Assembly: GCF_014655295.1 (NCBI RefSeq)
Contig: NZ_BNBI01000003.1
Location: 124,001-188,000 of the forward strand
Reading direction: 5' to 3'
DNA length: 64,000 bases
Origin: Streptomyces fumanus
Lineage (GTDB): Bacteria > Actinomycetota > Actinomycetes > Streptomycetales > Streptomycetaceae
Shown: in pieces, positions 8,281 through 17,352 of the stretch
Layout: each line of letters starts with the position of its first letter
Position numbering within the stretch: position 1 is the first letter of the stretch
Translations under genes and position numbers: made by a program
The notes under the pieces: generated by a model
Database searches by the model: none
Told to the model about the DNA's origin: nothing
The model's input: the letters and a program-made list of their open reading frames with translations, nothing else

Positions 8281-9477
8281 ATGACCGAGACCCGCCACCC
8301 CCTCCCCCGGCGCTCCGCGCTCGTCTCCGGCGCGAGCATCGCCGGCCCCGCGGTCGCCTACTGGCTGCACCGCTACGGCTTCGACGTCACCGTGGTGGAA
8401 AAGGCGGCCACCGTACGCGGCGGCGGCTACCCCATCGACATCCGCGGGACCGCCGTGGAGGCGGTGCGGCGCATGGGCCTCCTCCCCCGGTTGCGGAAGG
8501 CCCACGTCGACACCCGCCGCATCACCTTCCTCGATCCCGACGGAGACGCCGTCGCCGCGCTGCGCCCCGAGTCCATGGCCATCGGCGCCGACGGTGACCT
8601 CGAAGTACGGCGCGGTGATCTGACCGAGATCCTCTACGACGCCGTCCGTGACTCCGTCGCGTTCGAGTTCGACGACTCCATAGCCGCCCTCGACGACCAC
8701 CCGGACTGCATCGAGGTCACCTTCCGCAGCGGCGCCCGGCGCACCTTCGACGTCGTCATCGGCGCCGACGGACTGCACTCGCACACCCGTCGGCTGGTCC
8801 TCGGCCCCGAGGAGCGCTTCCACCACTACCTCGGCGCCTGCTTCGCCGGCTTCACCCTGCCCAACCACCTCGGGCTCGTCTCCGAGGGCCTGCTGTGGAA
8901 CGCCCCCGGCCGGTCCGCCGCCCTCTACGCCGTCGGCTACGGACAGGACGTGTTCGGGCTGCTCACTTTCCGGCGCTCCGACCCGCCCTTCGACGCCTTC
9001 CGCGACCCCGAGGCGCAGCGCGAGCTGCTCGCCGCCACCTTCCCGGACGACCGCTGGGAGATCCCCCGGATCGTCGCCGAGATGCACACCGCCGACGACC
9101 TGTTCTTCGACGTGGTGAGCCAGATCCGGATGCCCCGCTGGTCCGCGGGCCGGGTCGCACTGGTCGGCGACGCCTGCTACGCGCCGTCCTTCCTGACCGG
9201 ACAGGGCACCAGCCTCGCCCTGGCCGGCGCCTACGTGCTGGCCGGCGAACTGGCCACGCACCGCGACCACGCCGAGGCGTTCGCCGCCTACGAGAGGGTG
9301 ATGCGGCCGTTCGTGACCGCCAACCAGGCGCTCGCGGGCGACGGCGACACCGAGCTGTTCCCCGCCACCGAAGAGGCCCTCCGGCAGCGCAACACCGCCC
9401 TGCGCGCGCTCTCCGCCCTCCCCGCCGACCGGCCGCACGCCGAGTACAGCGCCCTCACCCTGCCCGACTACGACTGA
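8281..9477 (+). CDS. FAD-dependent monooxygenase (aromatic hydroxylase type)
   Basis: 398-residue class A flavoprotein monooxygenase. The N-terminal FAD dinucleotide fold has the variant ASIAGPAVAYWLHRYG with FDVTVVEKA; the middle has DVVIGADGLHSHTRR (DG motif); the C-terminal GD motif is LVGDACYAPSFLTGQGTS. It would use NAD(P)H and O2 to hydroxylate a small aromatic compound or antibiotic; homologues include rifampicin and tetracycline monooxygenase-like enzymes, but the substrate is not identifiable. The ATG at 8281 has AAAGGA upstream. Divergent from a TetR repressor with a shared operator, consistent with substrate-induced detoxification. Confidence 0.9.
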   Translation: MTETRHPLPRRSALVSGASIAGPAVAYWLHRYGFDVTVVEKAATVRGGGYPIDIRGTAVEAVRRMGLLPRLRKAHVDTRRITFLDPDGDAVAALRPESMAIGADGDLEVRRGDLTEILYDAVRDSVAFEFDDSIAALDDHPDCIEVTFRSGARRTFDVVIGADGLHSHTRRLVLGPEERFHHYLGACFAGFTLPNHLGLVSEGLLWNAPGRSAALYAVGYGQDVFGLLTFRRSDPPFDAFRDPEAQRELLAATFPDDRWEIPRIVAEMHTADDLFFDVVSQIRMPRWSAGRVALVGDACYAPSFLTGQGTSLALAGAYVLAGELATHRDHAEAFAAYERVMRPFVTANQALAGDGDTELFPATEEALRQRNTALRALSALPADRPHAEYSALTLPDYD

Positions 9478-9521
9478 GCACGGCGGCCGGTCCGTCCTGT
9501 GGCGGTGTTCCGGGCCGGCCC

Positions 9522-10724
9522 CTACCGGTGCGCGGGCGCGCGCCCCAGCACCGCCACTGCCAGGGCACCTGCCGCGAGGGCGCCGCCCACGTACATCACG
9601 GCCCGGACGCCGGCCCCGTCCGCGACCAGGCCCCCGGCGAACGCCCCCAGCGCGATCGCGCCGTTGAACACGCCGGCGAACAGCGCCGAGACCGCCTCGC
9701 GGGCGTCACCGGCCGCCCTGAGCAGCCACGCCTGCGTGGTCACCGAGACCCCGCCGTAGGCCAGCCCCCAGACGGCCAGCAGCACCCCGGCCGTGACCAC
9801 CGGACCGTCGAGCAGCGGCATCAGGCAGACCGCCACCGCGAGGACCAGCCCGATCACCACCAGCACAGCGCGCGGCGAGCGCGTGGCCCCCGCCCCGGCG
9901 GCGAAGTTGCCCAGCACCCCGGCCACCCCGTACACCAGCAGCACGGTGCCGATCACCGACGCCTCGGCCCCGTAGAGCCGCTCCAGGGCGGGGCGTACGT
10001 AGGTGTAGGCGGCGAAGTGACCCGTGACCAGGAGCGCCACCGCGCCGAGCCCGGTCGCCACCGGCGGACGGGTGCCGAGCCGCAGCACGCCGCCGAGCCG
10101 GACCTCCTGCTCGGGCGGCAGCCTCGGCAGCGACACCGCCAGCGCGGCCAGCACCACCAGCGCGAGGGCGGCGGCAGCGGCGAACGCGGCACGCCAGCCC
10201 GCCAGTTCACCGAGGTAGGTACCGGCCGGGACGCCGAGCACCGAGGCCACCGAGATGCCGCCGAACACCAGCGAGGTGGCCGGACCCACCGACCGCCCGG
10301 GGACGAGACGGACCGCGAGACCGGCCGCGACGGCCCACACCCCGCCCATGCCGGCGCCGACCAGGACCCGGGCCGCCACCATCACCGCGAAGTGCGGGGA
10401 CCAGGCGGCCAGCAGGTTCCCGGCGGCCAGCACCGCCATCAGGGCGCACAGCACCACCCTGCGGTCCAGCCGGCCCAGCGCCGGGGTGAGCAGCGGCGCG
10501 GACACTGCGCCCATCACGCCCGTGACCGTCAGCGTCAGCCCGGCCGTGCCCTCCGTGACGCCCAGCGCCGTGCCGATCGGTGTGAGCAGGCCGACGGGCA
10601 GCATCTCGGAGGTGACCACCATGAACGTCGCGCCCGCCACGGCGGTCACCGCGGGCCATCCTCCGCCCCGCTCTCCGCGCGGACGGTCCTGGGTCACACC
10701 TGTGAGTTGCCGACTCTGTGCCAT
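9522..10724 (-). CDS. MFS transporter, DHA1-type efflux permease
   Basis: About 400 residues with 12 hydrophobic segments; motif A-like LGRLDRRVVL after TM2, GAGMGGVWAV in TM4 and VFGGISVASVLGVPAGTYLG in TM5 match the AraJ/arabinose-efflux-like DHA1 drug:H+ antiporters. ATG 10724 was chosen; a TTG 12 bases upstream is possible and neither has a strong ribosome site. Divergent from the LysR gene at 10823, with the inverted repeat CTCATGG/CCATGAG between them. Probably exports a xenobiotic or endogenous metabolite under LysR control (inference). Confidence 0.9.
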   Translation of the reverse strand: MAQSRQLTGVTQDRPRGERGGGWPAVTAVAGATFMVVTSEMLPVGLLTPIGTALGVTEGTAGLTLTVTGVMGAVSAPLLTPALGRLDRRVVLCALMAVLAAGNLLAAWSPHFAVMVAARVLVGAGMGGVWAVAAGLAVRLVPGRSVGPATSLVFGGISVASVLGVPAGTYLGELAGWRAAFAAAAALALVVLAALAVSLPRLPPEQEVRLGGVLRLGTRPPVATGLGAVALLVTGHFAAYTYVRPALERLYGAEASVIGTVLLVYGVAGVLGNFAAGAGATRSPRAVLVVIGLVLAVAVCLMPLLDGPVVTAGVLLAVWGLAYGGVSVTTQAWLLRAAGDAREAVSALFAGVFNGAIALGAFAGGLVADGAGVRAVMYVGGALAAGALAVAVLGRAPAHR

Positions 10725-10769
10725 GCCGTCAGCCAACCGGCCGCGGACCGGCGGAACAACGGCCGATCT

Positions 10770-10785
10770 CTCATGGTTCCATGAG
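10770..10785. promoter_or_regulatory. Inverted repeat between MFS and LysR genes
   Basis: CTCATGG (10770-10776) and CCATGAG (10779-10785) form a perfect 7-bp inverted repeat with two central bases, midway between the divergent starts at 10724 and 10823. It is a candidate LysR recognition box controlling both genes. Confidence 0.45.
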
Positions 10786-10822
10786 CTGGGCTACTCGATC
10801 GGCATCGCACAGGGGGTCGGCC

Positions 10823-11794
10823 ATGGGCACGCTGGAGATCCGCGAGCTGGAGGCGTTCCTCGTGCTCGCCGAGGAACTGCACTTCGGCCGCGCGGGTGAA
10901 CGCCTGTTTGTGTCGCAGAGCCGGGTCAGCCAGTTGCTGAAGTCCCTGGAGGCCCGTATCGGTGCCCCGCTGGTGGAGCGCACCAGCCGCCGTGTGCGCC
11001 TGACACCGCTCGGGCAGACCTTCCTGTCGTCGCTGCGCCCGGCGTACGAGGCGCTGCGGGCGACGGTCGAGGAGACCCGGGCCGCCGCCCGCGGTACGGG
11101 CGGGGTGCTGCGGATCGGCTTCCAGGGCACGATCGACGACCAACTGGCCGGTGCCGTGGCCCTCTTCGAGGAACGCCGCCCCGCCTGCGCGGTCGAGGTG
11201 GCGGAGATCGCCCTGTCCGATCCGTTCGGGCCGGTGCGCCGCCAGGAGGTGGACTGCGCGGTGGTACTGCTGCCGGTGGCCGAGGACGACCTGGTGCTCG
11301 GGCCGGTGTTCTCCCGGCAGTTGCGGGTCCTCGCCCTCCCCGCCCGGCACCCGTACGCGTCCCGCGCCTCCCTCTCGGTGGAAGAGCTGGCCGACGTGCG
11401 GTTGATCGGCGTGCGGGGCGATGCCCCGGACTACTGGCGCCACGCGCAAGCCCCCCGGCGGACCCCGGACGGCCGGCCCATCCCGGCCGGTCCCCTCGTC
11501 AACACCCTCCAGGAGGGCCTCTCGCTGGCCGCGGCGGGCCGGGGAGCGATGCTGCTGTGCCGCTCCAGCGCCGAGTACCACGGGAGCGGCCGCAGTTCGC
11601 TGGCCTTCGTGCCCGTCGAGGGCCTGCCCGGCTCCCTGCTGGGCCTGGTCCTGCGCCGCGCCTCCAGCTCCCCCCAGGCCCGCGCCTTCGCCCAGGCCCT
11701 CGCCGAGACGCTCACCGAGCCGCCGCACGGCCTTCGTCCGTCGCGAAAAGACGCTGGATCACCGGGCACGTCCCCGCTTACGGTGACGCCATGA
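10823..11794 (+). CDS. LysR family transcriptional regulator
   Basis: 323-residue LysR protein: HTH at residues ~3-62 (LEIRELEAFLVLAEELHFG, RLFVSQSRVSQLLKSLEA, VRLTPLGQTFL) and a substrate-binding-like domain from ~90 (GVLRIGFQGTIDDQLAGAV). The ATG at 10823 has AGGGGG upstream; longer N-termini are not supported by the family. Its stop overlaps the next start (ATGA), coupling it to the ABM-domain gene, while the divergent MFS gene is the other likely target. Confidence 0.92.
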   Translation: MGTLEIRELEAFLVLAEELHFGRAGERLFVSQSRVSQLLKSLEARIGAPLVERTSRRVRLTPLGQTFLSSLRPAYEALRATVEETRAAARGTGGVLRIGFQGTIDDQLAGAVALFEERRPACAVEVAEIALSDPFGPVRRQEVDCAVVLLPVAEDDLVLGPVFSRQLRVLALPARHPYASRASLSVEELADVRLIGVRGDAPDYWRHAQAPRRTPDGRPIPAGPLVNTLQEGLSLAAAGRGAMLLCRSSAEYHGSGRSSLAFVPVEGLPGSLLGLVLRRASSSPQARAFAQALAETLTEPPHGLRPSRKDAGSPGTSPLTVTP

Positions 11795-12150
11795 GCGATC
11801 ACCCGGAGACGCCTGTCGCGCCCGTCGAAGCCTTCGAACCGCCCTACTACGTCGCCGTGTTCGCCACGGTGCGGACCCCGGACCAGACCGGCTACGGCGA
11901 GACCAACGCCCGCATGGAGGAACTGGTCAAGGACGTCCCCGGGTTCCTGGGCATGGACCACGCGCAGACCCCCGGCGGGCTGGGCATCACCGTCGGGTAC
12001 TTCCGTGACGCCGAGGCCCTCGCCGAGTGGCGGGACAACGCCGAGCACCGCGCGGCACAGCGGCGCGGGCGGGCCGACTGGTACCAGAACTACACCCTGC
12101 ATGTGGCGAAGGTGGAGCGGAGCCACGGATTCACCCGCGCGCCGGGGTAG
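11791..12150 (+). CDS. Antibiotic biosynthesis monooxygenase (ABM) domain protein
   Basis: 119-residue protein with a single ABM ferredoxin-like domain (PYYVAVFATVRTPDQTGYGE, MEELVKDVPGFLGMDHAQT, GITVGYFRDAEALAEWRDN, RADWYQNYTLHVAKVER). Members form dimers and act as cofactor-independent quinol oxygenases, haem-degrading enzymes or stress proteins; this copy is closest in pattern to the general antibiotic-resistance/oxidative-stress members. Starts inside the LysR stop codon, so translation is coupled. With the MFS efflux gene this looks like a small detoxification unit. Confidence 0.88.
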   Translation: MSDHPETPVAPVEAFEPPYYVAVFATVRTPDQTGYGETNARMEELVKDVPGFLGMDHAQTPGGLGITVGYFRDAEALAEWRDNAEHRAAQRRGRADWYQNYTLHVAKVERSHGFTRAPG

Positions 12151-12229
12151 TGCCGGGACGGACACGGGGCGGGGCGCGCGGTCACCGCGGCGTCGGCGGA
12201 GCCCGCGCGGGCAGTGCCTCGCCCCCGGC

Positions 12230-12940
12230 TCAGTAGATGCTCAGGCCGTACACGGCGAGTATCTCGACCACCGGCTGATAGTAAGTGACGCCCCCGCTGG
12301 CGCAGTTGCCGCTGCCACCGACGATGATGCCGAGGGCCGTACCGCCGGAGAACGCCGGGCCGCCCATGTCTCCGGGCTCTGAGCAGAGGTTCGACCGGAA
12401 CAGGCCGGACACCACGCCGCCGCCGTAGTTGACGGTGACGTTGACCGCCTGGACGGTTCCGCAGCGGTAGCCCGAGGTCCGTCCGACGTGGCAGATCTGC
12501 TGCCCCACGGCCGGGCTGGCCGCGGCGGTGATGTCCTGGACCCCGCCGCCGCCCAGCGAGATCTCGCCCGGGTAGGAGACCGTCGTGTTGGTGTACCGGA
12601 TGACCGCGTAGTCGTTGCCCGGGAAACTCATCCCCGCGGTGACACCGACGGCCGTGGTCAAGGTGGAGTCGGCGTACCAGGTGCTGCCGACGCTCCCCAC
12701 GCACCAGCCGGAGACCAGGGCGTACAGCGTGGAACCGGACCGGGCGTTGAAGCCGACGGTGCACCGGGCGCCGCTCGCGCTGTAGAGCGTGTTGCCGCCG
12801 CGCACCACGACGGCGCCGGCCCGTGCCTCCCCCGCCCGGGCGTCCGGCCCGGCTGCGATGGACCAGCCGAGCAGCAGGGCGAGGATGAGCGCGGCCCGCA
12901 GGACGGTCCCGGCGGGGCTGGCGAAACGAGCAGGGTTCAC
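12230..12940 (-). CDS. Secreted streptogrisin-fold protein lacking catalytic His and Ser (pseudoprotease)
   Basis: 236-residue secreted protein with the chymotrypsin/streptogrisin (S1) fold. GTG 12940 is preceded by GGGAGG; residues ~13-36 are a signal peptide. The mature part starts almost at once, so the usual long pro-region of streptogrisins is missing. The six fold cysteines are kept (C60-C80, C150-C160, C186-about C212 by homology). The catalytic triad is broken: the TAGHC block reads LVSGWC (His to Trp79), the GDSGGP block reads GDMGGP (Ser to Met192, codon ATG at 12365-12367), while NDY keeps Asp110. Codon pattern and length are intact, so this is a maintained gene rather than a decayed one. 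It cannot be a serine protease; a binding or decoy role is inference. Confidence 0.88.
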   Translation of the reverse strand: MNPARFASPAGTVLRAALILALLLGWSIAAGPDARAGEARAGAVVVRGGNTLYSASGARCTVGFNARSGSTLYALVSGWCVGSVGSTWYADSTLTTAVGVTAGMSFPGNDYAVIRYTNTTVSYPGEISLGGGGVQDITAAASPAVGQQICHVGRTSGYRCGTVQAVNVTVNYGGGVVSGLFRSNLCSEPGDMGGPAFSGGTALGIIVGGSGNCASGGVTYYQPVVEILAVYGLSIY

Positions 12941-13152
12941 GGCGGCCTCCCACAGCGTGTGCCCGCCATTGTGAGGCTCGCGGGCCCGCACGGTCAGACC
13001 GAAAGCCGCCAGTCACGCGACGCGACCGGCCCCCCGCCGCCGCTCCCGGCTTCGGCTCGCCCGGCAGACGACCGGTTATCCCATTGACAGCCTCGTACAC
13101 CATGGCCGGAACCGACCCGCCCGCGTGCGAGTCTCACAGTCCGGACAGTTGA

Positions 13153-14688
<1,536 letters not shown>

Positions 14689-14707
14689 CGCGGACCCGCC
14701 CGCGCGG

Positions 14708-14736
14708 CTGTCCACGGACGGGGTGTCCGTGGACAG
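14708..14736 (+). terminator. Hairpin terminator after gdhA
   Basis: CTGTCCACGGAC (14708-14719) and GTCCGTGGACAG (14725-14736) form a perfect 12-bp stem with a GGGGT loop, 20 bases after the gdhA stop. No U-tract, as usual in Streptomyces. It can also serve the convergent oxidoreductase gene. Confidence 0.8.
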
Positions 14737-14858
14737 GGCCGCGGTTCCTGTCGGCTCCGGGACGCGGGTGGCGAGGGCCCGCCGGGCCACGTCGGAGCTG
14801 ACGGCTCGGGAGTCGATCCCGTGCGGGACGCCGGGGTTCCTCCGGCGGAGGACCGGTG

Positions 14859-15803
14859 TCAGGCGGTGGGCGGGACGACGACGACCTTGCCGTGCACCGC
14901 GCCCTGGGCGGCCCGTGCGTGCAGGGCCGGCAGTTCGGCCAGCGGCACCCGCTCGGCGACCTCGACGCGCAGTTCGCCGCTGTCGACCAGGGCCACCAGG
15001 TGCGCCAGTTGGCCGGCGTCGCTGCGGACGAACAGGTCGATGCCGCGCACGTCCCGGTCCTCGTCGCTGGGGGCCGGCATCCATACCGTGGTGTTGACGA
15101 GGACCCCGCCGGGGCGGATCACGGTGACCAGGGCGGCCAGTTCGGCCGGGTCGACCGGCGCGAGGTTGAGGGCGATGTCGACCGGTTCGGTCACCGCCGC
15201 GGTCACACTGGTGGCGGTGTGGTCGATCACCTCGTCGGCACCGGCGGAGGTGACCGCCGCGCCGCTGCGCGGGCTGCCGGTGGCGATGACGTGGGCACCG
15301 GCGTTCTTGGCCAGTTGCACGGCGTAACCGCCGACCGCGCCGCCGGCCCCGTTGATCAGTACCCGCTGTCCGGCCGTGAGCTTGCCGTGGTCGAACAGCG
15401 CCTGGTACGCCGTCAGGCCCACCAGGGGCAGGGCGGCGGCGTCGGCCAGGGGCACGTTCTCGGGCGCCGCGGTCAGGGCCTCGGCGGGGGCGAGGGCGTA
15501 CTCCGCGGCGGCTCCGGGACGGTCCATCGGCAGGAAGCCGACCACGTCGTCGCCGACGGCCAGGCCGGTCACGCCCTCGCCGAGCGCGTCGACCGTGCCG
15601 GCGATGTCGATGCCGGGGGTGTGCGGCAGCTCCGTCGGGATGGGGCCGCGCATGAAGCCGGCGCGGATGTTGCCGTCCACGGAGTTGAACGAGGTGGCGG
15701 CGACGCGGACCCGGACCTGGCCGGCGCCGGGAGCGGGCTGCTCGGTGTCCTCGTAACGCAGGACGTCGGGGTCGCCGTACTCGTGGAAACGCACTGCCTT
15801 CAT
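14859..15803 (-). CDS. NADP-dependent zinc-less alcohol dehydrogenase / quinone oxidoreductase
   Basis: 314-residue MDR-superfamily oxidoreductase. The N-terminal GroES-like fold (MKAVRFHEYGDPDVLRYED) is followed by the Rossmann part with VLINGAGGAVGGYAVQLAKN; no structural zinc cysteine cluster is present, as in quinone oxidoreductase/enoyl reductase-like enzymes that reduce activated double bonds or quinones with NADPH. ATG 15803 matches the family N-terminus; ATG 15821 is an alternative. Two identical 18-bp palindromes lie just upstream and match the site before the marR gene at 16837, so it is probably derepressed by electrophiles sensed by that MarR. Confidence 0.9.
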   Translation of the reverse strand: MKAVRFHEYGDPDVLRYEDTEQPAPGAGQVRVRVAATSFNSVDGNIRAGFMRGPIPTELPHTPGIDIAGTVDALGEGVTGLAVGDDVVGFLPMDRPGAAAEYALAPAEALTAAPENVPLADAAALPLVGLTAYQALFDHGKLTAGQRVLINGAGGAVGGYAVQLAKNAGAHVIATGSPRSGAAVTSAGADEVIDHTATSVTAAVTEPVDIALNLAPVDPAELAALVTVIRPGGVLVNTTVWMPAPSDEDRDVRGIDLFVRSDAGQLAHLVALVDSGELRVEVAERVPLAELPALHARAAQGAVHGKVVVVPPTA

Positions 15804-15833
15804 GTCGGTACTCGCTTTCATCGCGATCGATGC

Positions 15834-15851
15834 TGCTTCGAATTCGAAGCA
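15834..15851. promoter_or_regulatory. MarR operator O1 (perfect 18-bp palindrome)
   Basis: TGCTTCGAATTCGAAGCA, perfectly self-complementary, 13-30 bases upstream of the two possible starts of the oxidoreductase. Identical to O2 38 bp away (centre to centre) and 16/18 identical to O3 before marR. Confidence 0.82.
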
Positions 15852-15871
15852 ACTGTTGAGGAGCGTACATC

Positions 15872-15889
15872 TGCTTCGAATTCGAAGCA
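15872..15889. promoter_or_regulatory. MarR operator O2 overlapping oxidoreductase promoter
   Basis: Second exact copy of TGCTTCGAATTCGAAGCA. On the minus strand a plausible promoter runs through it: TTGCTT (15890-15885), 17-bp spacer, TACGCT between O2 and O1. Repressor on O2 would cover the -35 and spacer, on O1 the transcription start. Confidence 0.8.
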
Positions 15890-15903
15890 AGGGGTGGGGT
15901 CGG

Positions 15904-16485
15904 TCAGTGCCGGTGCGGACGCATCGCCGCCGCCAGTTCGGCGGCGGCCCGGCCGATACGGGCGTCCAGCTCTCCCGCGTCGCCGTCGGAGGTGCTCTGC
16001 CGGTCCGGGGGTCCGGCGACGACGACCGTGGGGACGGGATCGGCGCGCAGGCCGGTCAGACGCCCGCGCAGGACGTGCGCGAGGCCGGGGGCCGGCCGGT
16101 GCGGGCCGGTGTGCAGCGCCAGGAGCACCGGCATGCCGGCGAGGACCCGGTCCCCGAGGACGGCGAAGAACGAGTCGAACAGCTCGCCCGGGGACGCGGC
16201 GAGCACCGGGGTCGCCACCACCAGCCCGTCGGCCGCCGCGACCGCCGCGACCGCCTCCCGCAGGTCGAGGCTGGCGCGACCGTGGGCGGCGTGCTGGGCG
16301 AGGTCGGCCGCCAGCCGGTGCAGCTCCACCACCTCCACCTCGGCGCGCGCACCACCGGCCGCCAGTGACCGGCACACCACCTCCACGACCCGGTCCGCCA
16401 GCAGCCGGGTCGGCCGCGGACGACCGGCACCGGCACCGGCGCTCACGACGGTCAAGGACACCGGGCTCCACCCGGCGGTACTCAT
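15904..16485 (-). CDS. NAD(P)H-dependent FMN reductase, CE1759-like
   Basis: 193-residue flavodoxin-like reductase starting at ATG 16485 (MSTAGWSPVSLTVVSAG). Blocks TRLLADRVVEVV, LREAVAAVAAADGLVVATPV and SPGELFDSFFAVLGDRVLAGMPVLL follow the CE1759 type of FMN reductase, which normally supplies reduced FMN to a neighbouring luciferase-like monooxygenase. That partner gene is not in this neighbourhood. The gene ends 14 bases before operator O2 and is on the same strand as the oxidoreductase. An upstream extension to 16626 is Pro/Arg-rich and was rejected. Confidence 0.8.
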   Translation of the reverse strand: MSTAGWSPVSLTVVSAGAGAGRPRPTRLLADRVVEVVCRSLAAGGARAEVEVVELHRLAADLAQHAAHGRASLDLREAVAAVAAADGLVVATPVLAASPGELFDSFFAVLGDRVLAGMPVLLALHTGPHRPAPGLAHVLRGRLTGLRADPVPTVVVAGPPDRQSTSDGDAGELDARIGRAAAELAAAMRPHRH

Positions 16486-16836
16486 GCCGGCACCGCGTGC
16501 ACGGCCTCGTCCCCGTGGCCCGGCCGCGCCGCCCTCACCGCGCGGACCCGGACCGCCGGTCCGTCCGGCCGGTCGACGCGGCGCCGGGCGGGGCGCCGGT
16601 GACAGCGCCGCCGGTCCGCTCGACATGCTGCTGGTCCTCGCGCGGTGCGAGGCAGGGGATGCTCATGGCCGGTCCTCGGGACTGTGCGGGCGGCGGCGCC
16701 GTCCTCCTTCCCGCAACCCTGCGCCGCGTCGCTGCCCGATCACCAGGTTCCGCGGTGCTCAACAGCGTCCAGAACTGCCCACCCGGTGCGGCACCCGCAC
16801 CCACATCCTTCGAATTCGCAGCAGTAGACTCAGGTC
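16486..16836. other. Intergenic region, divergent FMN reductase / marR
   Basis: 351 bases with no convincing gene. The right end holds operator O3 and the leaderless marR promoter; the left end must hold the reductase promoter, for which I see no clear -35/-10. Short open frames here are GC-driven. Confidence 0.5.
16806..16830 (+). promoter_or_regulatory. MarR operator O3 and leaderless marR promoter
   Basis: TCCTTCGAATTCGCAGCA (16806-16823) matches operators O1/O2 at 16 of 18 positions. It directly abuts the -10 hexamer TAGACT (16825-16830), six bases before the ATG at 16837, which places the transcription start on the start codon: a leaderless, autorepressed marR mRNA. Confidence 0.75.
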
Positions 16837-17340
16837 ATGTCTGATTCGCCGCCCTCGCTCAACCCCGTGCAGCTCGGCGCCTACTTCGACCTGATCGAGG
16901 TGACCAGCCTGCTGCGGCACGCCGTCGAGCAGCAACTGCGCGAGACCGGCGACCTCAGTTATGTGCAGTTCCAGTTGCTGGCCCGCCTCGGGGACTCGCC
17001 GACGGGCAGCCACCGCATGACCGACCTGGCCGACGGCGTCGTCTACAGCCGCAGCGGCCTGACCTATCAGGTGAGTCTGCTGGAGAAGGAGGGTCTGGTC
17101 GTCCGCGCCCCCTCGCCGGACGACGAGCGCGGCGTCACCGTGACCCTCACCGGCGCCGGACGCGCACTGCTCGCGAAGGTGCTGCCGGGTCACGTCGAGG
17201 TGGTCAGAAGCCTGTTGTTCGCCCCGCTCGCATCCGAGGACGTCGAGACCCTCGCCGGCCTGCTGGCGCCGGTACGGGACCACATGCGTTCGGCGCCCCC
17301 GCGCTCGGCCGCGCCTCGCCGCCGCAAGGGCGGGGCGTAG
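16837..17340 (+). CDS. MarR family transcriptional regulator
   Basis: 167-residue MarR repressor with the winged HTH at ~45-110 (YVQFQLLARLGDSP, HRMTDLADGVVYSRSGLTYQVSLLEKEGLV, beta wing DDERGVTVTLTGAGRALL). No cysteine suited to thiol sensing is obvious, so a small-molecule ligand is likely. Palindromes O1-O3 define its probable sites at its own promoter and before the oxidoreductase gene. The mRNA is probably leaderless. Convergent with the AraC gene, which ends 13 bases away. Confidence 0.92.
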   Translation: MSDSPPSLNPVQLGAYFDLIEVTSLLRHAVEQQLRETGDLSYVQFQLLARLGDSPTGSHRMTDLADGVVYSRSGLTYQVSLLEKEGLVVRAPSPDDERGVTVTLTGAGRALLAKVLPGHVEVVRSLLFAPLASEDVETLAGLLAPVRDHMRSAPPRSAAPRRRKGGA

Positions 17341-17352
17341 CGGCCGTCGCCG

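Noticed and set aside
12230..12940. Sequencing error as the reason for the missing catalytic residues
   Set aside because: Two separate motifs are changed by in-frame codon substitutions (CAC/CAT-type to TGG, Ser to ATG) with no frameshift, which a single-base error cannot explain.
16535..16804. 89-codon open frame between the FMN reductase and marR
   Set aside because: Arg/Pro/Ala-rich, no ribosome site, no family resemblance; it would also run through the reductase promoter region.
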